64,000 bases of DNA from the NCBI GenBank assembly GCA_963976795.1, contig CAXBLT010000006.1, positions 62,001 to 126,000 on the forward strand, given 5' to 3'. This document shows, in pieces, positions 18,701 through 26,685 of the stretch; position 1 is the first letter of the stretch, and each line of letters starts with the position of its first letter. The translations under genes were made by a program, and so were the position numbers. The notes beneath the pieces are model-generated. The model saw only the letters and a list, made by a program, of their open reading frames with translations, was not told the DNA's origin and did no database searches. The DNA is from UBA7359 sp963976795. Its GTDB lineage: Bacteria > Pseudomonadota > Gammaproteobacteria > Eutrophobiales > Eutrophobiaceae.

Positions 18701-20248
18701 GGTTACTGTTAACTTATCGTTTTTATCAGGGTCAGCGTCATTATTTAATACTTTTATGATTGTCGATTTACTATCAGCAGAGAGTGTTTGTTCATCGTCT
18801 TGAGCGACTGGATCAGAATTAGGTTTTGTAACCGTCAGCTTAAACGTCATCGAAACCTTTCCACCTTTCTTATCATCGGCAGTAATTGTGATGGTGTGTT
18901 CACCTACATCACTCAGCCTATCCCTGGTCATGAAGAATTTTTCTGTATTTTGGATACCTACTAGAACCGCACCTTCTGGAAGCCCCTTTCCTGTAATCGT
19001 GAGCACATCTTCATCGGCATCACTGAATGCACTATATACATCGATCTTAAGCTCATCTCCTGCTGTAATTTCCTGATCGGTTATTCTATTTTTAACAGTT
19101 GGCGCATCGTTGACCGGTGTTACTGTAATCGTGGTCGTTGCTTCGTTTGAAGTTAGTTTCGTTCTCGCACTTGTTATTGTATATGAAAACGAATCTTCGC
19201 CTGACCAATTCGTGTTTGGCTTATATGTAACTATTTCCGCATTATCACCACTTACAAAACTAACGCTCACCTCGCCATGCTTAGGCTTTTTGGTTATATT
19301 GATATTAGGTCGAAGTTTCTCTCTCGCACTTGAACCCATATCGGCAAGTTCTTCTGTACTTATAGAAGGATCAGAGAAACTAGTACTAAATAACGATTCT
19401 GTATCTTCATCTATCTTTATAGATAGATCTTTCGCGACAGGTAGTTTCTGTATTACTTTCTCACAAGTTTCACCTTCGTACTCTTCCGCACAGGTACATT
19501 GAAACGTTTCATTTTCCGGATCATTTGAACACGTGCCACCGTTATTACAGGGAGTGTCTGCACAATAATCCACGTCATCATTCTGGATAATACCTTTGGC
19601 GACACCACCGGTTTTAAGTATGACACCTTCGCTTAACTCAGTAATAACAACCTCAAAGGTTTTATCTCCTTCTACAACATCATTGTTAGCGACATAGATA
19701 TCTAAATTTGCATTACCAACGCCGGGAGGTAGAGATAATTGTATATCGGTCAATTTTCCAGCAAAGTCTGTGGTTTTCAGTCCCTCGCCTCTAATGTCAT
19801 AAGTAATTGTTGTCGTCTCATCTCTTGGAAAGCCTTCAAGTATGAGCGGGAAAGAATATTTGGTGCTGTCTCCACCTTCACCTTCCTTTTTAGTTATGCT
19901 TTTAGTGCTGATAGCAACAGTAGGGAAATCATCGTTGAGGATTGTGCCTGTAACAGTTTTCTTCTCGCTCAGTGTAACTCCGTCGGTGACACTGAGCGTA
20001 ATCGCGAAGGTTTCGTCTTCCTCAACCTTCTCATCATTTTTAATAGTCAGTGTGATTTCTTTCGACGACTCACCTTTTTTGAATACCAGCTTGCCGTTTA
20101 ATTTATCCTCGTAATCAGCCGCATCAACGCCGGTGATAGTGTAAGGCACCGTCACAGAATCTTCTTCTGCGTACACGAAAGACAAACCAAACAGGTTTAT
20201 CCCTGAGGCAAGGAACAGACTGAATATTGTGTATTGAATAAATTTCAT
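15749..20248 (-). CDS. Giant secreted modular protein: Calx-beta, EGF-like, cadherin/VCBS-like repeats
   Basis: A protein of about 1,500 residues with a signal peptide (ends near VYAEE). Modules in order: two Calx-beta repeats (30-107, 108-226), an EGF-like domain (228-264), cadherin-like repeats (265-476) and two near-identical VCBS-like repeats (478-690). Then follow three Cys-rich C-x-DG-x-C units (695-775), three Ig/cadherin-like repeats (785-1095), a third Calx-beta (1141-1262), a shorter second EGF-like unit (1278-1306) and a C-terminal domain ending in two cysteines. Many acidic DxDxD-type loops suggest calcium binding. No cell-wall sorting motif or membrane helix appears at the C-terminus, so attachment is unexplained. 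The frame opens with GTG-ATG; the ATG is used here. It is second in the operon, and its stop overlaps the next start. Confidence 0.85.
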   Translation of the reverse strand: MKFIQYTIFSLFLASGINLFGLSFVYAEEDSVTVPYTITGVDAADYEDKLNGKLVFKKGESSKEITLTIKNDEKVEEDETFAITLSVTDGVTLSEKKTVTGTILNDDFPTVAISTKSITKKEGEGGDSTKYSFPLILEGFPRDETTTITYDIRGEGLKTTDFAGKLTDIQLSLPPGVGNANLDIYVANNDVVEGDKTFEVVITELSEGVILKTGGVAKGIIQNDDVDYCADTPCNNGGTCSNDPENETFQCTCAEEYEGETCEKVIQKLPVAKDLSIKIDEDTESLFSTSFSDPSISTEELADMGSSAREKLRPNINITKKPKHGEVSVSFVSGDNAEIVTYKPNTNWSGEDSFSYTITSARTKLTSNEATTTITVTPVNDAPTVKNRITDQEITAGDELKIDVYSAFSDADEDVLTITGKGLPEGAVLVGIQNTEKFFMTRDRLSDVGEHTITITADDKKGGKVSMTFKLTVTKPNSDPVAQDDEQTLSADSKSTIIKVLNNDADPDKNDKLTVTTIDTTGTTGLATLSGGVLRYDPDGAFASLGIGKSAVDTFTYTVSDSHGGTDTATVKITISGVNSAPEAKDDSVATDADLTFAANDSERAITADILGNDSDANSEDTLAVTAIDTTGTTGLATLSGGVLRYDPDGAFASLGIGKSAVDTFTYTVSDSHGGTDTATVKITIEGVKETTLACPSDQIKCSDGTCKMMASECPTSTSTLTTTNTCPSSTPIRCDDGRCMVSQEDCSTTTSCAAPTPFKCPDGSCKATATECTTASTTETKRQIPDQVFRIPRTNADVTVNIKYKDILFEPDLGYGKRTNPVMEGHPKTLSLSTGAMQELVSIKGKLTEKDVGSYTIKLTSHKKVISEFKLIVKPSNVPPVVKDKIQDIVKKAGESLGVDVSPKTIFSDADGNLSNARPPEVTGLPKSLSLVNTVTEQDFIIGGKLTEDDAEKSPYTIKVTVTDDKGASASTEFTLTVKPKADANKPPSVRTGIDIAKELRDREVTVGEKISLWIEGAGFYFQDDEDNYLTGLSTVTDVPDFLKKNLLDNNITEFAGTPTEKDVKDSPYIIKVSTKDSKGAESETLTLKLTVKRKATTSPTETAKQCPEGTVRQCVSIRRGICKKYECKATAIKEKDIKPKQIEFNIESITQAEGTAGESEYVFTVRLVDGPTEDEVKAQYSVKGSGSNPANADDFVDDAFPQGELIIPAGQEGNAIRIQVKGDAEKEKTEQFTITLSNPSSGVEIKADGKSSIGVIQDGNDTGSSTDTFAADTYQCPVCMNDGECTDGRSCTCPEGFSGEICELADSSTQDTGSTDTKPRKEFKLVEGSRKFLLMDSRLRSGSSPTQFESLTKSVTAITNPTATTTFTPIALTVSGTPVVDADNAPTTIEVRIDAVGTNTLSAVLNGAGAPTTAFTWLAGVPGPGQAALAVPGSPFQIISPAGGIMNAGAVDLIVKRTTDNIFFKISINWTDDGGLANSTLTSMSGFNCGTSQANCP
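18197..18704 (-). repeat. Two near-identical 330-bp-spaced coding repeats (VCBS-like module)
   Basis: About 178 bases at 18197-18374 recur at 18527-18704 with only a few differences, offset 330 bases. They encode the same stretch of the VCBS-like module (SGGVLRYDPDGAFASLGI and neighbours) twice. The near-identity at DNA level points to a recent internal duplication or gene conversion. Confidence 0.9.
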
Positions 20249-20303
20249 CACTTATCTTTGCAGTGAGAAACGTTAACTAGAATAATATTCACACTTAGCA
20301 TTC

Positions 20304-23300
20304 TTAAAATTGATCATTAGGTGAATGTTTAATAGTGATGTTCTGAATTAACGTGTTACCTTCAGAATCTTCTGCTTCGATTGTGAGTTTAATTGTTATT
20401 TCACTATTAGCTTGTATGCTCTGATTTGTATCAAAATACCGTAGCTTTCCGTCATTCAATATCTCAAATATTAATCCAATTCGATTTTTTGATTTTGTAT
20501 GTACTTCGTAAGAATCATCTTCGATACTATAATATACTTCATGCCCTTCGGCCGACTTAATGTGTTCATTTAAATTCAGCACATCAATCACGGCGCCGCC
20601 GGTACCGGCAGTTTCATATAGTTCGTCAAATTTCTTGGCTACATACAGTCCTGTAGTCCCTGTAATTTCCAATGTGAGATTCGCTTCGCCGGATGAGCCA
20701 TTAGAATCAACTGCTGTAACACTGATGATTTGTGTACGATCTTCATGTTTTGAGGTTGCGAAAGTCAACGTGCTACCGGATATGCTAATAGTATCACTAG
20801 AAGAATCATTTTTAAGCGTGACATCATAAGTCAGTTCATCCTTATCGGGGTAAGAAAAATAATCAGAAAGATTTATTTCATTATCAACTCCAGAAAATAC
20901 CTTTAATTCACCATCTATTCCTTTAGGGGCACCGTTAAAAACGGTAATTGCGACTTTTCCCGTAACACTACCTTCATTAGTATCGGTCGCAATGAAGCTA
21001 ATACTGCCTTCCCCTCTTTCATTAGCGCTGAATCTTAAAATCCCACTAGGGCTTATCGTCACTCTTCCAAAACCAGGCCCACTCTCAACTACAGCTGACA
21101 GTTCACCATTATCAAAAGAATCTTTATCGTCAGTAACATATTGAGAAAGATCTAATTCATAACTTTCACCAACAGTTAATCCAATTTCTACATTAAATAA
21201 CTGTCCACTCACCACTGGAGGCTCATCGACGTCTATAACATTAATCTCAACCGTTTTTGAATCTTGTTCTTCACCGTCTTCGTTTCGTAAGAATATGTCG
21301 ACATTAAGTTTTTTGTAGCCTTTATCGGATAATGCGTCTGGGTCGCAAGTAAAATCACCTGTTGATTGATCAATATCACAATCCAATGATTCATTAGATT
21401 TCCATCCATAGATAACGCTGGTGTTATCACCTAGCTCCGCAGTCACTTTGAATTTAAGGGTTTCATTGTCATTTACTGTTAAGGAAATGGTTTCCTTATC
21501 GCTCGCATTCTGACCGGCAATCGTTTTTAATTTAGATGGTTTAGTTTCAATAGCAACTGACACATTCACAGAAGAAGTTGATTTCGCCTTATTGCCTTCG
21601 TCTGTAACCTCAACACTCAAGGTGCATGTCTGTTCTTCCCCTGTCTCATTCTGCGGCGCAGTCCATTTGCCTTCTTTCTTATTAATTTCGAACTCACCAT
21701 TACCAATCTCACCGTCACATGTTGCCGACCATGTATAAGTCAAACCAGAATCCGTTGCCCCTTCCCAATTGTTTGCTGAAACAACGACAGTGTCTTGTGA
21801 CTTAACTTCTGTCGATTCCGCTTCGACGGAGCCGCCGCTTGGTGGAATGGCCACTTGACAAGTAACACCCGCATATCCAGCCGCACACGAACAGATAGCT
21901 TCTGTCTCGCCGTTCGTACACTGCCCACCGTTTTGACAGGGTGAATCTGCACAGTAATCCGGTCTAGTAACATCAATATTAAACGTTAACGTGCCCGAGA
22001 GTGAGGGATTGCCATCGTCCGTGGCGGTGACCGTGATCGGATGAGTGCCAGCATGTGCGGAGGTTGGTGTCCACGTAAATGCACCAGTGCCTGTATTAAT
22101 TGCCATTCCCTTAGCCGCCGAGGCCGAGTCTATCGCGTAACTCAAGGTGTTGGCGGGTATATCAGGATCAGCACTGACCACTGCAAAAGAAAGTACCGTC
22201 GACGCTTCCACACTCGTGTCATTAATCGGGTTCAACGCAGGCGGGCTGTTGCTTTCGAAGACGCCAATGGAAATGGTTTCACGGTCGGTAACAGCAGCGT
22301 TGTCGCTACGCGTGGCGACAACATCGAAAACGTAGGAGCCCGGGCCGTCGCTCTCGTCTGTCGTCCAAGAAAAAACACCGGTGCTCGGATCGATGCTGGC
22401 TCCGTTAGGAACGGCACCTTCAAGCGAATAGACCGGGGGCGCGCTTTCGCCAGGCACAGTTGCTGAAGCGCTGAAAGTGAGGAGGCTATTCTCACTAATG
22501 GATTGATCGCCAATCATATCGAGAGTGATGGAAAGGGTGACCTCGACGCTAAAAGTGAAAGTGTCGCTGAGTGAGGGATTGCCATCGTCCGTGGCGGTGA
22601 CCGTGATCGGATGAGTGCCAGCATGTGCGGAGGTTGGTGTCCACGTAAATGCACCAGTGCCTGCATTAATTGCCATTCCCTTAGTCGCCGAGGCCGAATC
22701 TATCGCGTAACTCAAGGTGTTGGCGGGTATATCAGGATCAGCACTGGTCACTGCAAAAGAAAGTGCCGTCGACGCTTCCACACTCGTGTCATTAATCGGG
22801 TTCAACGTTGGAGGACTGTTGACTTCAGCAACTTGAACCGAAACCGTTTTTCTGTCCGTTAGCCCCGCATTACTACTATTCGTCACCACAACATCAAATG
22901 TAACTGTGCCGGGACCATCAGTTTCGCTTGTTTGCCAACTAAACAGGCCAGTATTTGGATCAATTGACGCTCCGCCTGGAAGATTACCGGATTTCCCATC
23001 TTCCAAACTATAAATAGGGGTTCCATTATCGCCTGGGATGGTAGCAGTCGCCGTGAAGTTAACTAGGCCATTTTCATTCACAATTTGATCGCTAATCGGA
23101 TTTAACACGGGCGTAATGGATACCTGACAATTGTCACCTTCAAATCCAGGCTGGCACGTACATGAATAGTCATTAACGCCGTCGACACATTGCGCTCCAT
23201 TTAGGCATTGGTTCGAGGCACACTCATCAATATTAGTTTCACAATTCTGCCCTGAAAATCCAGCCGCACACTCACAGGTAAAAGCATTAACGCCGTCGAC

Positions 23301-23711
23301 ACATTGCGCTCCATTTAGGCATTGGTTCGAGGCACACTCATCAATATTAGTTTCACAATTCTGCCCTGAAAATCCAGCCGCACACTCACAGGTAAAAGCA
23401 TTAACGCCGTCGACACATTGCGCTCCATTTAGGCATTGGTTCGGAGTACATTCATCACTACACGCTGCCTCCGTCGTTGCACAAGTACTTGCAGAACATT
23501 CAAAAGGACTCTCATCAGGACAGCTAAGCGTAACCGTAAAAGTTAATGTCTTATCTGTGCCTTCCGTGATTTCTGTTTTTCCTTCTTTCTGCGTTATAGA
23601 AGCGACCTTTTTAACAACTTTAGCGTCAGCGGCCTGTGCATACATAGGGAAAGCCAAGACCAAAAAGAAAAGGCTGGAAAGAAAAAATCGGGATATGTTT
23701 TTCAAGAGCAT
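20304..23711 (-). CDS. Giant secreted modular protein with calcium-binding-type EGF and Ig-like repeats
   Basis: A 1,135-residue protein with a signal peptide ending near YAQAAD (about residue 28). After a short Cys-rich segment come three tandem EGF-like domains (about 87-195). Two begin with the DECxxNxC pattern of calcium-binding EGF domains, and each has six cysteines. Next is an ABAB arrangement of two Ig/cadherin-like modules (200-297, 298-392, 396-492, 493-582), a fourth EGF-like domain (586-619) and several further Ig/cadherin-like modules to the end. There is no membrane anchor or sorting signal. It is the first gene of the four-gene operon, 52 bases before the second giant gene. The ATG has no strong ribosome site. 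An adhesin or matrix role is likely from the architecture; the partner is unknown. Confidence 0.85.
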   Translation of the reverse strand: MLLKNISRFFLSSLFFLVLAFPMYAQAADAKVVKKVASITQKEGKTEITEGTDKTLTFTVTLSCPDESPFECSASTCATTEAACSDECTPNQCLNGAQCVDGVNAFTCECAAGFSGQNCETNIDECASNQCLNGAQCVDGVNAFTCECAAGFSGQNCETNIDECASNQCLNGAQCVDGVNDYSCTCQPGFEGDNCQVSITPVLNPISDQIVNENGLVNFTATATIPGDNGTPIYSLEDGKSGNLPGGASIDPNTGLFSWQTSETDGPGTVTFDVVVTNSSNAGLTDRKTVSVQVAEVNSPPTLNPINDTSVEASTALSFAVTSADPDIPANTLSYAIDSASATKGMAINAGTGAFTWTPTSAHAGTHPITVTATDDGNPSLSDTFTFSVEVTLSITLDMIGDQSISENSLLTFSASATVPGESAPPVYSLEGAVPNGASIDPSTGVFSWTTDESDGPGSYVFDVVATRSDNAAVTDRETISIGVFESNSPPALNPINDTSVEASTVLSFAVVSADPDIPANTLSYAIDSASAAKGMAINTGTGAFTWTPTSAHAGTHPITVTATDDGNPSLSGTLTFNIDVTRPDYCADSPCQNGGQCTNGETEAICSCAAGYAGVTCQVAIPPSGGSVEAESTEVKSQDTVVVSANNWEGATDSGLTYTWSATCDGEIGNGEFEINKKEGKWTAPQNETGEEQTCTLSVEVTDEGNKAKSTSSVNVSVAIETKPSKLKTIAGQNASDKETISLTVNDNETLKFKVTAELGDNTSVIYGWKSNESLDCDIDQSTGDFTCDPDALSDKGYKKLNVDIFLRNEDGEEQDSKTVEINVIDVDEPPVVSGQLFNVEIGLTVGESYELDLSQYVTDDKDSFDNGELSAVVESGPGFGRVTISPSGILRFSANERGEGSISFIATDTNEGSVTGKVAITVFNGAPKGIDGELKVFSGVDNEINLSDYFSYPDKDELTYDVTLKNDSSSDTISISGSTLTFATSKHEDRTQIISVTAVDSNGSSGEANLTLEITGTTGLYVAKKFDELYETAGTGGAVIDVLNLNEHIKSAEGHEVYYSIEDDSYEVHTKSKNRIGLIFEILNDGKLRYFDTNQSIQANSEITIKLTIEAEDSEGNTLIQNITIKHSPNDQF
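22000..22802 (-). repeat. Duplicated Ig/cadherin-like coding unit (offset 570 bp)
   Basis: About 230 bases at 22000-22232 recur at 22570-22802 almost unchanged, encoding the module that starts LNPINDTSVEAST. The intervening module is also related to the one that follows, so the unit duplicated was two domains long. Confidence 0.9.
23172..23445 (-). repeat. Tandem 114-bp repeat encoding EGF-like domains
   Basis: A 114-base unit (38 codons) starting at 23172, 23286 and 23400 is repeated about 2.4 times with almost no differences. Each unit is one EGF-like domain (CLNGAQCVDGVNAFTCEC in the copies). The identity is at DNA level, so copy number could vary between strains. Confidence 0.92.
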
Positions 23712-24001
23712 TGAAATATGAAAACTTTAAGGGGAATGAGCTCTTGCGTTATAGCGGTTGCTTGAGTAATACCCATAAACGGCCTATTAATTGTTATATT
23801 TTATTTTTGTTTAATCTGGACTAAGTCGTTTTTTGACTACACTTAATTCTGAACGATTTTTTTTTAGCCTGCAATCAATAATTTAGTGGGACTTTATTAA
23901 TAAATAATCATGAAGTGATGTGGGGTGTAGAAGTCGACAAGATTGTCGGGGACGATTTTGGACGGCGTCACCGAGCACACTTTTTGACTATGTCAAAGAA
24001 G
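23712..24001. other. Intergenic region upstream of the surface operon
   Basis: The 290 bases between the operon start and tRNA-Lys hold no gene that could be supported. The stretch is AT-rich (including a T9 run near 23853-23861) and should carry the promoter of the four-gene operon, but no convincing -35/-10 pair or operator stood out. Confidence 0.5.
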
Positions 24002-24077
24002 TGGTGGGCCGTGTAGGGGTCGAACCTACGACAAATGGATTAAGAGTCCACTGCTCTACCAACTGAGCTAACGGCCC
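24002..24077 (-). tRNA. tRNA-Lys (CTT)
   Basis: The 76-nt cloverleaf has acceptor GGGCCGT/ACGGCCC, anticodon loop CTCTTAA (anticodon CTT) and an encoded CCA. It is last of a four-tRNA cluster read Pro-Arg-His-Lys on the minus strand. The CTT anticodon is the less common lysine isoacceptor; the usual TTT form must be encoded elsewhere. Confidence 0.94.
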
Positions 24078-24097
24078 AAAGTTCAGATGTGATTAAA

Positions 24098-24174
24098 TGG
24101 GGTGAACGATGGGACTCGAACCCACGACGACCGGAATCACAATCCGGGGCTCTACCAACTGAGCTACGCTCACC
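24098..24174 (-). tRNA. tRNA-His (GTG)
   Basis: The cloverleaf has anticodon loop TTGTGAT (anticodon GTG), the extra 5' G (G-1) at 24174 facing C73, which is diagnostic of tRNA-His, and an encoded CCA. Confidence 0.96.
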
Positions 24175-24233
24175 ATAATTAAACTATTATCAGCAAAAGA
24201 CTGACACCACACAATGATTTGGTTTTCATTGAT

Positions 24234-24310
24234 TGGCGCGCCTGAGAGGACTCGAACCTCTAACCCCCGGCTTAGAAGGCCGGTGCTCTATCCGGTTGAG
24301 CTACAGGCGC
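24234..24310 (-). tRNA. tRNA-Arg (TCT)
   Basis: The 77-nt cloverleaf has acceptor GCGCCTG/CAGGCGC, anticodon loop CTTCTAA (anticodon TCT, reading AGA/AGG) and an encoded CCA. Confidence 0.96.
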
Positions 24311-24345
24311 ATTCATGTCCTTACCCAGAATACTTTAAAGTTAAA

Positions 24346-24422
24346 TGGTCGGGGCAGAGGGATTCGAACCCCCGACCCTCTGCTCCCAAAGCAGATGCGC
24401 TACCAGGCTGCGCTATGCCCCG
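24346..24422 (-). tRNA. tRNA-Pro (TGG)
   Basis: The 77-nt cloverleaf has acceptor CGGGGCA/TGCCCCG, anticodon loop TTTGGGA (anticodon TGG) and an encoded CCA. It is first of the four-tRNA cluster, about 100 bases after the cysS stop. Confidence 0.96.
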
Positions 24423-24522
24423 ATTGATTAACTCTCCTGCCTCAACAGGACGTGGGATGATACGCAGTACACTGTATCGCGTCAATTCCCAAACTTAAAA
24501 TAAACTATACTAAAATAATCAA

Positions 24523-25914
24523 TTAGTTACGCCGCCAAACTGTGCCTTGTGGCGTATCTTCAAGACTAATACCCAAGCTTCCGAGATGATCCCGGATCTG
24601 ATCGGCTTTTTCATAATTTTTGTCTGCTTTTGCGACAACACGCTCATCAATAAAACTTTGGATGGCCGTTTCATCGAGATCGGTTTCATTCGAGCTGATT
24701 TTCGCTTGTAGAAATCCGACTGGATCATCCTGCAACAAGCCTAATATGCCGCCAAGTTTTCTCAACGTCGCCGTTAATTGAATCGCCTCAATTGAGCTCT
24801 TATTGGCGGTTCGATTTAGATCTCGTGCCAATTCATGTAATAGCGAGATGGCCTTTGCCGTATTAAAGTCATCGTTCATGAATGAATTGAACTCATCCAG
24901 ACTCTTTTGAACCGGTTCAACATCATTAGCGTCAGATGTGTCCCTTAATGCCGTGTAAAGACCACTTAACGCAGCCTTTGCCTCTTCCAAATTGTCGACT
25001 GAATAATTTAATGGACTACGATAATGACTGGATAGGATAAAAAAACGTATCACCTCTGGTTGAAACTTTTGTAGCACCTCTCTCAAGGTAAAAAAATTAC
25101 CTAATGATTTCGACATCTTTTCTTCGTCAACCCGAACAAATCCATTATGCATCCAGACATTGGCAAACTCCTCGCCCGTTGAACACACTGATTGAGCGAT
25201 TTCATTCTCATGATGCGGAAACTGTAAATCTTGACCACCACCATGAATATCAAAATGGTTGCCCAAACAGTGCGTCGACATTGCCGAACATTCGATATGC
25301 CATCCTGGGCGACCTTCGCCCCATGGTGAAGACCAGCTAGGTTCATTTGCTTTCGATGCCTTCCACAGGACAAAATCCAATGGGTCATCTTTTTCTTGCT
25401 GGACCTCTACACGCTCACCAGCTCTTAACTCATCGGTGTTCTTGCCCGATAAACGACCATAGGCTTCATACGAACTGACATCAAAATAGACATCGTTATT
25501 ACTACCAACATAGGCGTGTTTTCTTTCTATCAACGTTGAGATCATGTCAATAATTTCAGGCATATGCAGTGTCGCTTTTGGTTCTGCGTCTGGTGCAATA
25601 ACACCAAGTGCGCTTGCATCCTCGTTCATTGCATCAATAAAACGTTCCGTTAACTCGGAGATAGTCTCTTTGTTCTCATTTGCACGATTAATTATTTTAT
25701 CGTCGATATCAGTGATATTGCGCACATAGGTCACATCATAATGACTGTGTCGCAAATAACGCGAGATCATATCGAAAACCACCATCACACGCGCATGACC
25801 GATATGACATAAGTCGTACACAGTCATGCCACAAACGTACATACTCACCTTGCCCGGTTCGATTGGGGTGAAGTCTTCTTTTTGCCCACTTAAACTATTG
25901 TAAATTTTTAACAC
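24523..25914 (-). CDS. cysS: Cysteinyl-tRNA synthetase
   Basis: Class I synthetase that charges tRNA-Cys. It has the HIGH motif (HIGHARV), the KMSKS motif (EEKMSKSLGNF) and zinc ligands of the family (C in YVCGMT, C in IECSAM, H and E in FPHHENE). The open frame extends to an ATG at 25974. A GTG at 25914 gives a product starting MLKIYNSLSG with 463 residues, the usual family length, so it is preferred although no clear ribosome site helps. It is transcribed towards the tRNA cluster and is divergent from ppiB. Confidence 0.95.
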   Translation of the reverse strand: MLKIYNSLSGQKEDFTPIEPGKVSMYVCGMTVYDLCHIGHARVMVVFDMISRYLRHSHYDVTYVRNITDIDDKIINRANENKETISELTERFIDAMNEDASALGVIAPDAEPKATLHMPEIIDMISTLIERKHAYVGSNNDVYFDVSSYEAYGRLSGKNTDELRAGERVEVQQEKDDPLDFVLWKASKANEPSWSSPWGEGRPGWHIECSAMSTHCLGNHFDIHGGGQDLQFPHHENEIAQSVCSTGEEFANVWMHNGFVRVDEEKMSKSLGNFFTLREVLQKFQPEVIRFFILSSHYRSPLNYSVDNLEEAKAALSGLYTALRDTSDANDVEPVQKSLDEFNSFMNDDFNTAKAISLLHELARDLNRTANKSSIEAIQLTATLRKLGGILGLLQDDPVGFLQAKISSNETDLDETAIQSFIDERVVAKADKNYEKADQIRDHLGSLGISLEDTPQGTVWRRN

Positions 25915-26137
25915 GCTTATATTTTTAGATTTATTTATGAGTGTTCGTTTAAAACACCTCGTGCCCTGATACATGTAGTCGTCTCAGTTCACGACATACG
26001 CCCACACCCATGCAGATAATAGACGCGCATCTTATCGGAAAGGACCTTATGCGACAAAAGGAATTTGTCATTCATATCAATCTGGGCATAATCACAATAT
26101 AAAATTCAACACTTAATATTAATACTGGAGATTAATC

Positions 26138-26641
26138 ATGAAGGTTCAAATGACAACAACACTCGGCCCAATAACACTAGAACTCAATTCGGAAATGGCT
26201 CCGAAAACAGTCGAGAACTTTATAGCTTATGTTGAGAGTGGTCATTATGACGGCACTATCTTTCACCGGGTTATCAAAGACTTTATGATTCAATGTGGCG
26301 GCATGGATAAAGACATGAACTCCAAACCTACTCGGGACTCAATTCAGAATGAAGCCAATAATGGATTACCAAATGAATATGGCAGTATCTCCATGGCCAG
26401 AACATCCGACCCACATTCAGCTTCGGCACAGTTTTTTATCAACACTAATGACAATGCGTTTCTGGACTTTAAATCTGAATCCCAAGATGGTTGGGGCTAT
26501 TGCGTATTCGGTAAAGTCATAGAAGGAATTGAAGTCGTTAACAGTATCGAAGAAAAAACAACCACGACACGCAATGGGCATCAAGATGTACCAGAAGATA
26601 TTATTGAAATAGAAAAAGCAGTCATACTCGAAGAGGATTAA
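26138..26641 (+). CDS. ppiB: Cyclophilin-type peptidyl-prolyl cis-trans isomerase B
   Basis: Cytoplasmic cyclophilin that speeds proline isomerisation. The 167-residue protein has no signal peptide and shows the active-site segments FHRVIKDFMIQ (catalytic Arg) and SASAQFFIN, as in bacterial PpiB. A GGAG ribosome site precedes the ATG. It lies between divergent cysS and downstream lpxH, a common gammaproteobacterial order. Confidence 0.95.
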   Translation: MKVQMTTTLGPITLELNSEMAPKTVENFIAYVESGHYDGTIFHRVIKDFMIQCGGMDKDMNSKPTRDSIQNEANNGLPNEYGSISMARTSDPHSASAQFFINTNDNAFLDFKSESQDGWGYCVFGKVIEGIEVVNSIEEKTTTTRNGHQDVPEDIIEIEKAVILEED

Positions 26642-26685
26642 TTTCAACTTCAATCGTTTTAAATCGCCTTAAAATTAATTCACTA

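Noticed and set aside
23172..23445. Regularly spaced repeats that might be a CRISPR array
   Set aside because: The 114-bp units carry no unique spacers and translate as EGF-like domains in the frame of a long protein.
15749..23711. Two-partner secretion or RTX-type secretion signals in the giant proteins
   Set aside because: No TPS (hemagglutination) domain, no GGxGxD repeats and no C-terminal type I signal could be seen, so these systems are not claimed.
24214..24498. Plus-strand frames over the tRNA-Arg/tRNA-Pro cluster
   Set aside because: They are antisense translations of tRNA genes, with the usual RTSNPRLRRP-type false peptide.
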